This document shows, one piece after another, positions 34,173-43,886 of a stretch of 64,000 nucleotides of DNA (position 1 is its first letter; each line of letters starts with the position of its first letter). The notes beneath the pieces are model-generated. The model worked only from the letters and a program-made list of their open reading frames with translations. It did not search any database and was not told the origin of the DNA. The translations under genes and the position numbers were made by a program. Source of the stretch: Novosphingobium sp. Rr 2-17 (GTDB lineage: Bacteria; Pseudomonadota; Alphaproteobacteria; Sphingomonadales; Sphingomonadaceae); the NCBI RefSeq assembly GCF_000272475.1, contig NZ_AKFJ01000081.1:78535-142534 (forward strand), in the 5' to 3' direction.

Positions 34173-34379
34173 TCAGGCCGACTGAAGGTTGACGGCCGAG
34201 GTCTTGCCCCGGCGATCGGTTTCCAGTTCGTAAGAAACGCGCTGGTCCTTGTTCAGGGTGCCCAGGCCGGCACGCTCTACCGCGCTGATATGCACGAAAG
34301 CGTCGGTGCCGCCGTTCTCAGGAGCGATGAAGCCATAGCCCTTGTCGGCATTGAAGAATTTTACGGTTCCGGTAATCAT
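34173..34379 (-). CDS. cspA: Cold-shock protein (CspA family)
   Basis: A 68-residue OB-fold RNA chaperone with the RNP motifs KGYGFI and DAFVHISAVE, binding single-stranded RNA/DNA. I chose the ATG at 34379 (MITGTVKFFN), with AAGGA eight bases upstream. The long preceding region (to 34722) may be a structured leader, as in other csp genes, but I see no clear cold box. It ends at a strong terminator. The IF-1 paralogue and a small helical gene are further downstream on the same strand. Confidence 0.95.
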   Translation of the reverse strand: MITGTVKFFNADKGYGFIAPENGGTDAFVHISAVERAGLGTLNKDQRVSYELETDRRGKTSAVNLQSA

Positions 34380-34722
34380 AATGGGTATCCTTTGTCCCAT
34401 AGGTGACGGGCATGCGCCAATCGCGGCACATCCCGGCTTCGTGAGGCTAGAAAGGGACAAGGGGACCATTACAGTCCAAGTATCCGTCGCAGGCGACGTC
34501 AGCGCTGGTTCTATGGCTGCTATCCGACCAAAAAGATAGGCCCTCCCGCGGTTTTGCGCGCCGAAGCGAAATAAAAGTCGGTTACGCCCCCTTCCGGCCA
34601 GTGGGAAACAACGCATTCGTGGCGTGGAAAAGTCGCATCCGGCGTCGGACTGCCCGGCCTATGTATAAAGGATCGGGGCACTGTCGATTGCTTTCGCGTT
34701 TCGTTTCCCTACGAAGGCGGCC
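34380..34722. other. 343-bp divergent region upstream of cspA and the WYL-like gene
   Basis: Probably holds the cspA promoter with its 5' leader and the promoter for the WYL-like gene at 34723. I found no convincing sequence element. It is expected from csp biology that the leader is structured, but this is not shown here. Confidence 0.4.
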
Positions 34723-35022
34723 ATGGACCAAGCACGAATCATCGTCATCGAAGCGATCGCCGGCAAGAAAGTCGTGGAGGCGCGTTATAATGGCGCCGTT
34801 AACCGCCTGGCACCGCACCTCTTGTTCGAGCGGCACGGCGACTTGTTTATCACCGCGTTGAATATGGACAAAGCCTGGCGCTCTCCGGAAGAGCGCCGAC
34901 TGGGGCAGTTCAAGCTGGCCGGTCTGGTGGACGTGTCGATCACGGGCGATAGCTTCGAGCCGCTACCCTCCTTCGACGGCAGCGCGCCCAAGCCGGGCGA
35001 CACGGTAATCCTGGCTCTTTAA
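34723..35022 (+). CDS. Small WYL-like protein
   Basis: A 99-residue protein resembling a stand-alone WYL-type domain: IEAIAGKKVVEARYNGAVNR, LAPHLLFERHGDLFITALN, then FKLAGLVDVSI. WYL domains bind nucleotides or ligands and regulate defence or DNA repair systems. No such system is next to it here. The single-domain form without an HTH is a known variant. Assignment rests on pattern similarity only. Confidence 0.6.
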   Translation: MDQARIIVIEAIAGKKVVEARYNGAVNRLAPHLLFERHGDLFITALNMDKAWRSPEERRLGQFKLAGLVDVSITGDSFEPLPSFDGSAPKPGDTVILAL

Positions 35023-35095
35023 TAGTCAGGGAGCGGCCACGATCAGTCGCCGCCGCTTGTCCCCGCATCGTCTAAGACGAATGTGGCAGCAGGCG

Positions 35096-36034
35096 CTATT
35101 CGGGTTTCCACCCGATTTCGACCGAGGAGGCGGCCTTGGGAATATCGGTCAACGCTTCGTTGACCGTGATCGCCTCACCAGGGGCCAGTTCGCGCTTGGA
35201 TGGGACGATCTCTTTTTCGTAGAGGATGGTCTCGCGCTGGTTACGCAGCACGACTAGCAGCGACGGCACATAATGGCGCTGGGTGCCAATGTTGGTGACC
35301 GTGCCGCTGATACTAAAAAATTCGGTGCCATCTGGCAGCGGCTTGCGATCCTGCCGGTTGCGTGGAAAATCGAGCTTGAGGTCGGGCTGCGCTTGCTGGA
35401 ACGTGGCGCGCGGGATCGGAACCCAGTCGGGGAGGCCGCCCCATGCAATCGCTCCGGTAATGCCCAGTGTTACCAGCGCAAACGCACCTGCGGCCCAAGT
35501 GGCGATCTTGGTCCAGTTACGGCGGCGGCGAAACGGTGGCGCGTATTCGAAGCTAGAGGGCGCCTTGTCCGCATAGGCGATGCTGGCGGTATCGTCGTAG
35601 TACGCCGCCGGCGCGCGCTCGGCGCGACGTGGTGCGCTAGGGGCGGGGGCGCCAGGGAGTGGCCCTGGTGCTTCGTCCGACGGGGCCACATGATCGCTGC
35701 CCGGTCCGATGGGCTCGGGCATCGGATCGGGTGTTACCGTGGGCGGCGGCGAAGCAGGCTCCGGCTCTCGCGTGCGAGGGGGCGTGACGATCGCGGGCCT
35801 GGTCGGCGGAACCGGGCGCGGCGGCGCGGCGGGGGCGACAGGTTCGGGCGCTGAAGCCGCAGGGGGCGGGGCGATAGGTGCTGGCGCTTGCTGGTGATCG
35901 GGCGCCGGCATTTCCGACGCGTCCTGGAACCAGCTATGCCGGCACTTGGCGCAGCGCACGGTCCGACCTTCCATGCCGATGGCGCTGTCGGGAACAGCAT
36001 AGCGCGTACCGCAGGCAGGGCAGGCGATGATCAT
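35096..36034 (-). CDS. MJ0042-type zinc-ribbon/DUF3426 membrane protein
   Basis: A 312-residue protein. The N-terminal zinc ribbon has two CXXC pairs (CPACGTRY and CAKCRHSW). A long Pro/Ala-rich linker (about 45-165) follows, then one transmembrane helix (IATWAAGAFALVTLGITGAI), and finally a C-terminal DUF3426-like domain (ISGTVTNIGTQRHYVP). I chose the ATG at 36034 (MIIACPACG), where homology begins. It is divergent from ftsE with about 150 bp between starts. Function unknown; a membrane-anchored sensor or scaffold is plausible. Confidence 0.85.
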   Translation of the reverse strand: MIIACPACGTRYAVPDSAIGMEGRTVRCAKCRHSWFQDASEMPAPDHQQAPAPIAPPPAASAPEPVAPAAPPRPVPPTRPAIVTPPRTREPEPASPPPTVTPDPMPEPIGPGSDHVAPSDEAPGPLPGAPAPSAPRRAERAPAAYYDDTASIAYADKAPSSFEYAPPFRRRRNWTKIATWAAGAFALVTLGITGAIAWGGLPDWVPIPRATFQQAQPDLKLDFPRNRQDRKPLPDGTEFFSISGTVTNIGTQRHYVPSLLVVLRNQRETILYEKEIVPSKRELAPGEAITVNEALTDIPKAASSVEIGWKPE

Positions 36035-36182
36035 TGCCACCTTCCTAAGCACGGTTGGCTTGTATGCCACAAGCGCACGACCTGTGGGTTCGTGCCCTGA
36101 TGGTCTTTTTTCCACATGCAAGGCCCGCTATAGCCTTGATGTCGCCCGTTTTGGACCCGACGGCAACAACCATCGGACGAAC

Positions 36183-36896
36183 ATGACCGCGGACGGGGAA
36201 ATCATTCACTTCGACAATGTCGGCTTGCGCTACGGCACCGACCGCGAGGTGCTGAGCGATTTGTCGTTCACGCTGTTTTCGGGGCGCTTCTATTTTCTGA
36301 CCGGCGCCAGCGGTGCGGGCAAGACCTCGCTGTTGAGACTGCTTTACCTGGCGCAGCGTCCTTCGCGCGGGGCCATCCGCATGTTCGGCGCCGATGCGAT
36401 CACCCTGCCGCGCAGCAGGTTGCCGGCACTGCGCCGACGCATCGGGGTGGTGTTCCAGGACTTTCGCCTGGTCCCGCACTTGTCGGCTTTTGACAATGTC
36501 GCGCTTCCCTTGCGGGTGGCGGGCCATCAGGAAAAGGATCTGGCAGGGCCGGTTCGCGATATTCTGGACTGGGTAGGCCTGTCGCACCGGGTCGATGCAC
36601 GTCCGGCGACGCTGTCCGGCGGTGAACAGCAACGCGTCGCGATCGCTCGCGCGGTGATCGCCAGGCCAGCGATGCTGGTGGCGGACGAGCCGACCGGCAA
36701 CGTCGATCCCGACATGGCGGACAAGCTGATCCGCTTGTTCGAAATGCTCAACCGGCAGGGCACGACGGTAGTCGTCGCCACCCACGATCTGGATTTGCTG
36801 CGCAAAGTGCCGGATAGCCTCATAATGCGGCTGGACGCGGGGCAATTGTCCGACCCGACCGGGGCCCTGCGCTACCCGCCCCGGAAGCCGCAATGA
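36183..36896 (+). CDS. ftsE: Cell-division ATPase FtsE
   Basis: A 237-residue ABC ATPase with Walker [10 protein letters not shown], the Q loop [13 protein letters not shown], signature [14 protein letters not shown] and Walker B MLVADEP. With FtsX it forms the complex that activates peptidoglycan hydrolases during division. I chose the ATG at 36183 (MTADGEI); the open frame upstream lacks homology. ftsX starts inside its last codons. Confidence 0.95.
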   Translation: MTADGEIIHFDNVGLRYGTDREVLSDLSFTLFSGRFYFLTGASGAGKTSLLRLLYLAQRPSRGAIRMFGADAITLPRSRLPALRRRIGVVFQDFRLVPHLSAFDNVALPLRVAGHQEKDLAGPVRDILDWVGLSHRVDARPATLSGGEQQRVAIARAVIARPAMLVADEPTGNVDPDMADKLIRLFEMLNRQGTTVVVATHDLDLLRKVPDSLIMRLDAGQLSDPTGALRYPPRKPQ

Positions 36897-37840
36897 GCCT
36901 GCCGGACATTCGCCGTTCCAAGGCGCGAACAAGCTTGCTGCGCACGCGCGCGCCGGACCTCATTCCGCAAGGGCGTATGTCCGGACCGATGCCGTGGGTC
37001 ATCGCGATCATGGTGGCGATGACCGCGATCGCGCTGGCGGGTGGGCTTGCCCTGGGTAACGCCGTGTCCAACGCGCGCGCCGAAATCGAGGGCGGCGTCA
37101 CGGTCCAGGTCATCGAGCCGCGCGACGACGTGCGTGCGCGCGAAGTGACGCGGGCGATGGAGGCGTTGAAGGGCCTGCCGGGTCTGTCGGGCATGCGCCG
37201 AGTCCCGCAGGCCGAACTCGATGCCCTGATCGAGCCATGGCTGGGCACGGGGATCACTTCACCTTCGGGATCGGGGGCCACAGGAACGGCGATCCCGGTA
37301 CCGGCGCTGATCGACGTGCGGCTTAAGGGTGCGGCCACGCCTGCGCAACTGGCTGCGATCACCGCGCGGGTGCAGCCAGTGGCACCATCCGCCCGCGTCG
37401 ATGCCCAGTCTAATTGGCTCAAGCCCGTATTCGATGCGATGATATCCTTGCAGGTTCTATCGATCGCGGTGGTGGTGCTGCTGGCGGCGACGCTGGCGGC
37501 GGCCGTGCTGCTGGCCGCCCGCTCGGCGCTGGGGGCCAATCGTGACGTGATCGAGGTCGTCCACTTGCTGGGCGGCACCGATACCCAGGTGGCGCGCGTG
37601 TTCCAGCGATCGATCGGCTATGACGCGGCGGGCGGCGGCGGTGTGGGTTTGGTGCTGGCGATGATCGTCATCCTGATGCTGGGGCGCCGTTTTTCGGGGC
37701 TGGGCGCGGGCATGGTCGATAGCGGCGCGCTGGGGTGGAGCGACTGGCTGCTGCTGGCGCTGGTGCCGGTACTGGCGACCGGTCTTGCTATGTTGACGGC
37801 GCGGCTGACAGTGCTCCACGCGCTGCGCAAGATGCTGTAG
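36893..37840 (+). CDS. ftsX: Cell-division membrane protein FtsX
   Basis: A 315-residue protein with one N-terminal transmembrane helix (GPMPWVIAIMVAMTAIALAG), a large periplasmic domain, and three C-terminal helices including the FtsX/MacB core (VVVLLAATLAAAVLLAARSA, then RSIGYDAAGGGGVGLVLA). It partners FtsE, whose 3' end overlaps it by four bases. It transmits ATP hydrolysis to periplasmic amidase activators. Confidence 0.95.
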   Translation: MSLPDIRRSKARTSLLRTRAPDLIPQGRMSGPMPWVIAIMVAMTAIALAGGLALGNAVSNARAEIEGGVTVQVIEPRDDVRAREVTRAMEALKGLPGLSGMRRVPQAELDALIEPWLGTGITSPSGSGATGTAIPVPALIDVRLKGAATPAQLAAITARVQPVAPSARVDAQSNWLKPVFDAMISLQVLSIAVVVLLAATLAAAVLLAARSALGANRDVIEVVHLLGGTDTQVARVFQRSIGYDAAGGGGVGLVLAMIVILMLGRRFSGLGAGMVDSGALGWSDWLLLALVPVLATGLAMLTARLTVLHALRKML

Positions 37841-37851
37841 GCTTGCCCACG

Positions 37852-38385
37852 ATGTTCCGACGCGGCGCTTCCTTCGTGATTCTGTTCTGGGCCTTCGGCT
37901 TCGTGTGGTTCGCCGTCGCGATGCCCAGGCCGCTGCCGGCGAGCGAGCACACCGATGCGATCATCGTTCTGACGGGGAGCCAGGGCCGCATCGAGCATGC
38001 CTTCGCCATGCTGGAGGCAGGCGCCGCGCCTCGCATGTTGGTCTCGGGCGTCGACCGGGAGGTGCGCGCCAAGGAGTTCGCGGCGCAGTTCAAGGTGTCC
38101 GACCGGCTGATGCATTGTTGCGTGACGCTGGGCTATGCCGCCTACGACACCCGGTCCAACGCGATCGAGGCCGCGCAATGGGTAACCAAGCACCACGCCC
38201 GTTCGGTGCGACTGGTGACTGCCGACTGGCACATGCGCCGTTCCGCGTTGGAGCTGGAGCGTGAATTGCCCGCCAACGTGAAACTGAAGAAGGACGGCGT
38301 CCGCTCGCACCCGAGCCTGGGCGTGCTGTTCCTGGAATACCACAAGCTGCTGGCGCGTGTGGCCGGCAACCTATTGAGGCGGTGA
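37852..38385 (+). CDS. YdcF/DUF218 family protein
   Basis: A 177-residue protein. It has an N-terminal membrane anchor (FVILFWAFGFVWFAVA) and a periplasmic DUF218 domain with DAIIVLTG, the LEAGAAPRMLVSG strand and DTRSNAIEAAQWV. The family includes SanA/ElyC, implicated in envelope integrity and polyprenyl-sugar handling, but specific activity is not known. I chose the ATG at 37852, just 12 bp past ftsX. The acyltransferase start overlaps its end by four bases. Confidence 0.85.
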   Translation: MFRRGASFVILFWAFGFVWFAVAMPRPLPASEHTDAIIVLTGSQGRIEHAFAMLEAGAAPRMLVSGVDREVRAKEFAAQFKVSDRLMHCCVTLGYAAYDTRSNAIEAAQWVTKHHARSVRLVTADWHMRRSALELERELPANVKLKKDGVRSHPSLGVLFLEYHKLLARVAGNLLRR

Positions 38386-39131
38386 TACGCGTGCAGTCGA
38401 GTTCTTCCGCAACAGCAGCCCCGGCCACGCCGGTCTCCGCCACGCCTATCGACGTTGTGCGGAGCGTGTTGTTCTACGTGGCCTTTTATCTGGGAACCGT
38501 GGGATTTGTGTTGGCCTGCATGGTGGCCGCGCCGCTTCTGGGCGACAAGGCGTTTCACCGCACCGCGCGCGGCTGGAGCCAGTACCACCGCGCCTGCGCG
38601 CGGTGGCTGCTGGGCATCCGCTTGCGGGTGGAAGGGCAATTGCCCAACGAGGGCGTGATCGTCGCTCTCAAGCACGAGAGCTTCTACGAGGCGATCGACC
38701 TGCCGGCGCTGATGGTAAAACCGGCGCCGTTTCCCAAGGCGGAACTGGCAGACATCCCAGGCTGGGGCTGGGTGGCGAAGCGCTACGGCGCGGTCATCGT
38801 CGCGCGAGAGCAAGGCGCCAAGGCCCTGCGCGCGATGATCAGCAGCGCGCGGGTCTTTGCTGCCGCTGGCCGCCCGCTCGCGATATTCCCGGAAGGCACG
38901 CGGGTGCCGGTGGGTCAACGCCCGCCGTTGCAAGCGGGCTTTGCGGGGATATACAAGCTGCTGAACCTACCGGTGGTGCCGGTCGCGATCGACAGTGGGC
39001 GGCTCTATCACCGCCGCTGGAAGAAGCCCGGTGTCATCACCGTGCGCGTGGGTGAACGCATTCCCAGCGGCCTCCCACGCGACGAAATCGAGGCGCGGGT
39101 GCTCGAGGCAATCAATGCACTGAACGTCTAG
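38382..39131 (+). CDS. 1-acyl-glycerol-3-phosphate acyltransferase (PlsC-like)
   Basis: A 249-residue PlsC-type acyltransferase that esterifies lysophosphatidic acid. Motif I is KHESFYEAID, with glutamate in place of the classic aspartate of HX4D, a variant common in this branch. Motif III is IFPEGTR, and an acceptor-binding LPVVPVAIDSG strand follows. One membrane segment sits near the N-terminus. The GTG at 38382 overlaps the YdcF stop; a second GTG at 38391 is possible. It ends in a palindromic repeat. Confidence 0.9.
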   Translation: MIRVQSSSSATAAPATPVSATPIDVVRSVLFYVAFYLGTVGFVLACMVAAPLLGDKAFHRTARGWSQYHRACARWLLGIRLRVEGQLPNEGVIVALKHESFYEAIDLPALMVKPAPFPKAELADIPGWGWVAKRYGAVIVAREQGAKALRAMISSARVFAAAGRPLAIFPEGTRVPVGQRPPLQAGFAGIYKLLNLPVVPVAIDSGRLYHRRWKKPGVITVRVGERIPSGLPRDEIEARVLEAINALNV

Positions 39132-39236
39132 AGCAGGTTCCGATCCGATTGCATCGACCCGGTTGCTCTAGACTCTTGTTTTGCTGCGTTTTCCGAGTCA
39201 GCAGGTGATTCCACCTGCTTCGAAAACACTCTAGGC
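39128..39236. repeat. Paired palindromic repeat after the acyltransferase gene
   Basis: CTAGAGCA (39128-39135) pairs with TGCTCTAG (39164-39171) and overlaps the stop codon. A second hairpin follows, AGCAGGTG-ATTC-CACCTGCT (39200-39219), flanked by GTTTTC and GAAAAC. CTAGAGC...TTTTCC-type palindromes of this kind recur widely in alphaproteobacterial genomes, so this is likely a dispersed intergenic repeat that may also act as a terminator. Confidence 0.6.
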
Positions 39237-39240
39237 TAGC

Positions 39241-40032
39241 TCAGGCGGGTAAAGCTTCGCTGACCTGGACCGTCTGCGAAACGAGCTGCAGGTCGCCGTA
39301 GCTGGTGAGGAAGGATACGTCTGCCGCGTCGCGCCCGACGCCGATCTTGGCGACGCGATCGGGGGTCGTCATCTTCGTGGCATCGACCAAGTGCCAGGCG
39401 CCATCGAGGAACACCTCGGCGATGGCGTGGAAGTCCTGCGGATCGACGCCCACGCCATAGACGCTGGCATAGCGCGCGGGGATCGTGCTGGCGCGGGCGA
39501 GCGAGATCATCAAGTGCGTATAATCGCGGCAAACGCCCCTGCCGCTGTGGAAGGTGTCCGCAGCGGTGGTCATCGCATCGCTGCTGCCCGGCTCGTAGCT
39601 GAGCGTATCGGCGATCCAGTCGCGGATCGCGGCGACGCGCGGGCCGCCCTTGAGATGGCCGAACTGGTCCTCTGCGAAAGCAAGGAACGTATCCGAAGGG
39701 CAAAAGCGCGACGGCATGAGGTAATCGACCGTTTCGCCTGGAAGCAAGTAGGTGGGCGTCGCGGCCAGCGTTTCGATCGGCGCCAGCATCCGTTCGACCG
39801 AAACCGTGGCTTGATAGCGTACGCGCAGCGGTTGCGAGAGACGCACCCAGATCCGCTCACCAATGCAGGATTGGGCAGGCACGCGGGCGAAGTGTTCGAG
39901 CAAGGGAAACTCGATATTCGCCGAGATCACGCGCTGTTCGGGGATGATCGCGGCTTCGACCTGGAGCAAGGCATCGACTGGTCCAGGGCCGGTAAGCGCG
40001 TAGTCGAGTTCGGTCTGGATCGAAATCTGCAT
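39241..40032 (-). CDS. Transglutaminase-like cysteine protease family protein
   Basis: A 263-residue bacterial transglutaminase-like protein. The N-terminal region is a beta-rich BTLCP-type domain. The papain-like core has Cys in GRGVCRDYTHLM, His in DFHAIAEVFLDG and Asp in WHLVDATK, the expected Cys-His-Asp triad. It is predicted cytoplasmic (no signal peptide) and may cleave peptides. The substrate is unknown. Confidence 0.87.
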   Translation of the reverse strand: MQISIQTELDYALTGPGPVDALLQVEAAIIPEQRVISANIEFPLLEHFARVPAQSCIGERIWVRLSQPLRVRYQATVSVERMLAPIETLAATPTYLLPGETVDYLMPSRFCPSDTFLAFAEDQFGHLKGGPRVAAIRDWIADTLSYEPGSSDAMTTAADTFHSGRGVCRDYTHLMISLARASTIPARYASVYGVGVDPQDFHAIAEVFLDGAWHLVDATKMTTPDRVAKIGVGRDAADVSFLTSYGDLQLVSQTVQVSEALPA

Positions 40033-40191
40033 GGTGATCGAAGCTGTCCGTTTGAAGAGGTTAACGCCTCAATGCACGCGCCCGACTTCGGCTCCCGGCA
40101 TTTCGGTGGCGAATGGCGAACTTGGGCGGCTGACGAGGGAATCGCGCCTTATTAGGCGAGAACGCAGCGCATCTCCAGCGTTATGGACGGT

Positions 40192-41109
40192 TCATTCGCC
40201 CGCGTCGTGATCGCCGCGTCCGAAGTCGGCCCGGGCATCGTCTTGGCCCTCCTCGATGATCGAGCGGCGGGTCGCGCGGGTGCGGGTGAAGTGGTTGAAC
40301 AAGGTGTCCCCGTCGCCCACCCGGATCGCGCGCTGCAGCGCGGTCAGGTCTTCGGTGAAGCGCTGCAGCATCGTCAGCACCGCTTCCTTGTTGGACAGAA
40401 ACACGTCGCGCCACATCGTCGGGTCGCTGGCGGCGATGCGGGTGAAGTCGCGGAAACCGCCAGCGGAATACTTGATGACTTCGCCTTGGGTCACGTCTTC
40501 CAGGTCGGAAGCCGTGCCGACGATCGTGTAGGCGATGAGGTGCGGCAAGTGGCTGGTCACGGCGAGCACGAGGTCGTGATGCTCGGGCGTCATGATCTCG
40601 ACATTGGCGCCCAGTGCTTCCCAAAAAGCCACGAGGCGCGACAATTGGACCATGTCCACTTTGGCCGGGGGGGTGACGATGCACCAGCGGTTGCGGAACA
40701 AATGCGCAAAGCCCGCGTCCGGCCCGGAGTTTTCGGTGCCGGCGACGGGGTGAGCGGGGATCACCAGGTGATCGGGCAGCGCTTCGCCCAGCGCCTTCGC
40801 CACCGCCTGCTTTGACGAGCCGACGTCGCTGACGAGGCAGCCGGCAGGAAGTGCATGGCGCACTTGCTCTCCCGCCAAGCCCATGGCGCCGGGTGGTACG
40901 CAGAAGATCACTAGGTCCGCGTCCGCCACAGCCTCCGCAGCGGTGTCGCACACGCGCTCGACCAGGCCACGAGCGACTGCACGAGCGCGGTGAGCGGGGC
41001 TGAGATCGTAACCGCTGGTGCGGGTGTCCGGCAGCAGTTCGCGAACGGCTAGGCCGATCGAGCCGCCCTGCAGGCCAAGGCCGATGATCGCGACATGCGC
41101 GAAGCTCAT
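40192..41109 (-). CDS. Prephenate/arogenate dehydrogenase
   Basis: A 305-residue NAD(P)-dependent dehydrogenase of tyrosine biosynthesis. It has an N-terminal Rossmann motif AIIGLGLQGGSIGLAV, the conserved PAHPVAGTENSGPDAG loop, and SHLPHLIAY, HP/His-type catalytic motifs of TyrA/TyrC. Whether prephenate or arogenate is used is not determined. The hisC-like aminotransferase lies just upstream on the same strand, separated by ten bases, which fits aromatic amino-acid synthesis. Confidence 0.93.
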   Translation of the reverse strand: MSFAHVAIIGLGLQGGSIGLAVRELLPDTRTSGYDLSPAHRARAVARGLVERVCDTAAEAVADADLVIFCVPPGAMGLAGEQVRHALPAGCLVSDVGSSKQAVAKALGEALPDHLVIPAHPVAGTENSGPDAGFAHLFRNRWCIVTPPAKVDMVQLSRLVAFWEALGANVEIMTPEHHDLVLAVTSHLPHLIAYTIVGTASDLEDVTQGEVIKYSAGGFRDFTRIAASDPTMWRDVFLSNKEAVLTMLQRFTEDLTALQRAIRVGDGDTLFNHFTRTRATRRSIIEEGQDDARADFGRGDHDAGE

Positions 41110-41119
41110 GAGGATGTAC

Positions 41120-42244
41120 TCATTTCGCCGCTTCCGCCATTTCGCGCAGCGCGGACGCGATGACGTACATGTCCTCGGCCTTGCCGATGGTGATGCGCAA
41201 GGCCTGGGGCAGGCCCTGGCCGGGCAGCCAGCGGACGATATAGCCGCGATCGGCCAAACCGTCGAAGGCAGCCTCGGCGGTGAGCAGGCCTTCGAACAGG
41301 ATCAGCACGAAGTTGGCCTGGCTGGGTAACGGCCTCAGGCCATGGTTGCTCAGGGCCGTGATCCGTTCGACGAAGCGGGTGCGTTCGTCGAGATTGTGGA
41401 TGCGGCTGGCTTCGACGAAATCGACGTCCGCCATCGCGGCCTGCGCCATGGCTTGTCCCGTGCCGGACACATTGAAAGGCCCGCGAATCCGGTTGAGGGT
41501 GGCAATGATGTCCGGGGCACCAGTGGCCCAGCCGATCCGCTCTCCTGCAAGGCCGAAGATCTTGGAGAAGGTGCGGGTGACGAGCACGTTGCGATGCGCT
41601 TCGGCGAGTGCCAGGGCGCCGTCATCGTCCTGGGGCGCGACGTATTCGCCATAGGCCTGGTCGATCACCAGCAGCACGTCTGTCGGCAAGGCGGCGTGCA
41701 GGCGCGCGATCTCGCCCTTGGGCATGTACGACCCCGTGGGATTGTTCGGATTGGCGACGAACACCACGCGGGTCTTGTCGCTGACCAACGCCAACAAGGC
41801 ATCGACGTCGGTGCCGTAATCGGCATCGGGCGCGATGATGGGCGTGGCACCACAGCGACGAGCGGCGATGTCGTAGACCGAGAAGCCGTAGCGCACGTAC
41901 ATCACTTCATCGCCTGGCCCGGCGTAGCCCTGGGCCGCCAGATTGAGCAGTTCGTCCGAGCCCGTGCCCATCACCACCCGCGCCGGATCGATCCCGTGGC
42001 GCGCACCGATCGCTTCGCGCAGTGCGGTGCTGTCAGGATCGGGGTACACGGCAGGGGCCTGCGCCTTGGCCGCCAGCGCAGCGGGACTCGTCCCCAGCGG
42101 GTTCTCGTTGGCCGATAGCTTGATCAGCGGTCGGCCATCCTTGCCCTTGGATTTACCCGGTACATAGGCATGGATCGCCTGAATCCAGGGCTTGGCGGTG
42201 GGGGCTTTGGCCATAGCCGGCGAAGGCGTTTCGATATCGCTCAT
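41120..42244 (-). CDS. hisC: Histidinol-phosphate/aromatic aminotransferase (HisC family)
   Basis: A 374-residue fold-type I PLP aminotransferase. It has HisC motifs [36 protein letters not shown] and the Schiff-base lysine in [17 protein letters not shown]. It converts imidazole-acetol phosphate to histidinol-phosphate. In alphaproteobacteria the same enzyme often aminates aromatic keto acids. The tyrA-like gene follows ten bases downstream, supporting a shared aromatic role. It is divergent from metX with 86 bp between. Confidence 0.9.
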   Translation of the reverse strand: MSDIETPSPAMAKAPTAKPWIQAIHAYVPGKSKGKDGRPLIKLSANENPLGTSPAALAAKAQAPAVYPDPDSTALREAIGARHGIDPARVVMGTGSDELLNLAAQGYAGPGDEVMYVRYGFSVYDIAARRCGATPIIAPDADYGTDVDALLALVSDKTRVVFVANPNNPTGSYMPKGEIARLHAALPTDVLLVIDQAYGEYVAPQDDDGALALAEAHRNVLVTRTFSKIFGLAGERIGWATGAPDIIATLNRIRGPFNVSGTGQAMAQAAMADVDFVEASRIHNLDERTRFVERITALSNHGLRPLPSQANFVLILFEGLLTAEAAFDGLADRGYIVRWLPGQGLPQALRITIGKAEDMYVIASALREMAEAAK

Positions 42245-42330
42245 GACGGGCGCGCCTTTAACCCAGAGCGGCCGACTTTGACAGCCTGCGATTGACTCGT
42301 GCGAGGTGGTCCCCCACTTGGCTTTCCGTC

Positions 42331-43446
42331 ATGGCTACTGCGCCCATCCTCGATGCGAGCAACGTGCTCGAACTGGCTGAACCGTTGCCGCTGGACGGCG
42401 GCCAAGTGCTGCCCGGCGTGCGGATCGCCTACGAGACCGCCGGCACCCTGAACGCGGCCCGCGACAACGCGATCTTCGTGGCCCACGCGCTCACGGGTGA
42501 CCATCACATCGTTTCCAACCACCCTAAGACCGGCAAGCCGGGCTGGTGGGTGCGGATGGTCGGCCCGGGCAAGCCGATCGACACCAATCGCTATTTCGTG
42601 ATCTGCGCCAATGTCATCGGCAGTTGCATGGGTTCTACCGGCCCGTCCAGCATCGGTCCCGATGGCAGGCCGTGGGGCATGCGTTTTCCGGTCATCACCG
42701 TGCGCGATATGGTGCGCGCGCATGTGGCGCTGCTCGATGCGCTGGGTATCGAGCGGCTTCACGCCGTCGTCGGTGGCTCGATGGGCGGGATGCAGGCGCT
42801 CAGCCTGGCCGCCAACTTCCCCGATCGGGCAGGCGCGGTGCTGGTGATCGCATCGACCGCGCGGCACTCGGCCCAGAACATCGCGTTCCACGAAGTGGGC
42901 CGCCAAGCGATCATGGCCGACCCCGAATGGCGCGAGGGCGCTTACTACGGCTTCGGCAAAGGCCCGGAAAAGGGCTTGTCCGTCGCCCGCATGGCGGCGC
43001 ACATCACCTATTTGTCGGAAGCCGGATTGACCTCGAAGTTCGGTCGCCGTCTGCAGGATCGCAACGAAAAGACCTTCGGCTTCGATGCGGATTTCCAGGT
43101 CGAATCGTACCTGCGTTATCAGGGCCTCTCGTTCACCGACCGGTTTGATGCGAACTCGTACCTCTATATCACGCGGGCCATGGATTATTTCGATCTGGCC
43201 GAGGAGCATGGCGGCTTGCTCGCCAATGCCTTTGCCGGCAGCAAGGCGAGGTTCTGCCTGGTCAGCTTCGATACCGACTGGCTGTACCCCACCGCCGAAT
43301 CGCGCAATGTGGTCCATGCGCTCAACGCCGCGGGCCTTCCGGTAAGCTTCGTCGAATTGTCCGCGCCCTACGGCCACGATTCGTTCCTGCTCGATGTGCC
43401 TGCGCTCGATCGCGTGGTGGCAGGCTTCCTGGGGGAAAGCCGGTGA
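42331..43446 (+). CDS. metX: Homoserine O-acyltransferase MetX
   Basis: A 371-residue alpha/beta-hydrolase that acylates homoserine in methionine synthesis. The nucleophile is S150 in [12 protein letters not shown]. The catalytic Asp sits in [10 protein letters not shown] and His in [11 protein letters not shown] chose the ATG at 42331 (MATAPILD); the frame is open upstream. MetX of this type may use acetyl-CoA or succinyl-CoA, which sequence alone does not settle. Its stop overlaps the next gene by four bases. Confidence 0.95.
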   Translation: MATAPILDASNVLELAEPLPLDGGQVLPGVRIAYETAGTLNAARDNAIFVAHALTGDHHIVSNHPKTGKPGWWVRMVGPGKPIDTNRYFVICANVIGSCMGSTGPSSIGPDGRPWGMRFPVITVRDMVRAHVALLDALGIERLHAVVGGSMGGMQALSLAANFPDRAGAVLVIASTARHSAQNIAFHEVGRQAIMADPEWREGAYYGFGKGPEKGLSVARMAAHITYLSEAGLTSKFGRRLQDRNEKTFGFDADFQVESYLRYQGLSFTDRFDANSYLYITRAMDYFDLAEEHGGLLANAFAGSKARFCLVSFDTDWLYPTAESRNVVHALNAAGLPVSFVELSAPYGHDSFLLDVPALDRVVAGFLGESR

Positions 43447-43886
43447 GCGCGGCGTTCACGTTGTCCGACGATCCGGCGCGGCTTGACCTCGATCGCATCC
43501 ACGGCTGGCTGACGACGAGCTATTGGTGCCCCGGCATCGCGCGCGAGCAAGTGGCCCGGCAGATCGCCGGTTCGCATTGCCTCGGCGCTTATCTGCCTGA
43601 CGGCACGCAAGCCGCGTTCGCGCGGGTCATTTCCGACCGTGCCAGCTTTGCCTGGCTCGCGGACGTATGGGTGGACGAGCCTTTGCGTGGGCAAGGCGTG
43701 GGCCGGGCGTTGGTGCGCTGGTTCGTCGAGCATCCCGATTACGCCGGTATCCGCCGCTTCGCGCTGACCACGGCTGACGCTCATGGCGTTTACGAGGCGC
43801 TGGGCTTCCACGCGCTCAAGCGGCCCGAGCGGTTGATGGAGCGCCTCTCGCCCGATTTCGCGGCGCGGCTGGAGGCAGCGCCATGA
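43443..43886 (+). CDS. GNAT acetyltransferase between metX and metW
   Basis: A 147-residue GNAT protein. It has [20 protein letters not shown] as the acetyl-CoA loop and [15 protein letters not shown]. The GTG start at 43443 overlaps metX by four bases and its end overlaps metW by four, so all three are translationally coupled. In most metX-metW loci the genes adjoin directly. The inserted acetyltransferase might act on a methionine intermediate, or simply be carried along. Confidence 0.87.
   Translation: MSAAFTLSDDPARLDLDRIHGWLTTSYWCPGIAREQVARQIAGSHCLGAYLPDGTQAAFARVISDRASFAWLADVWVDEPLRGQGVGRALVRWFVEHPDYAGIRRFALTTADAHGVYEALGFHALKRPERLMERLSPDFAARLEAAP

Noticed and set aside
34380..34616. Extended N-terminus of the cold-shock gene
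   Set aside because: The frame is open upstream, but homology starts at the ATG at 34379 with a good ribosome-binding site.
42245..42330. SAM-type riboswitch in the hisC/metX gap
   Set aside because: The 86-bp space is short and I could not fit SAM-II or other SAM riboswitch core sequences to it.
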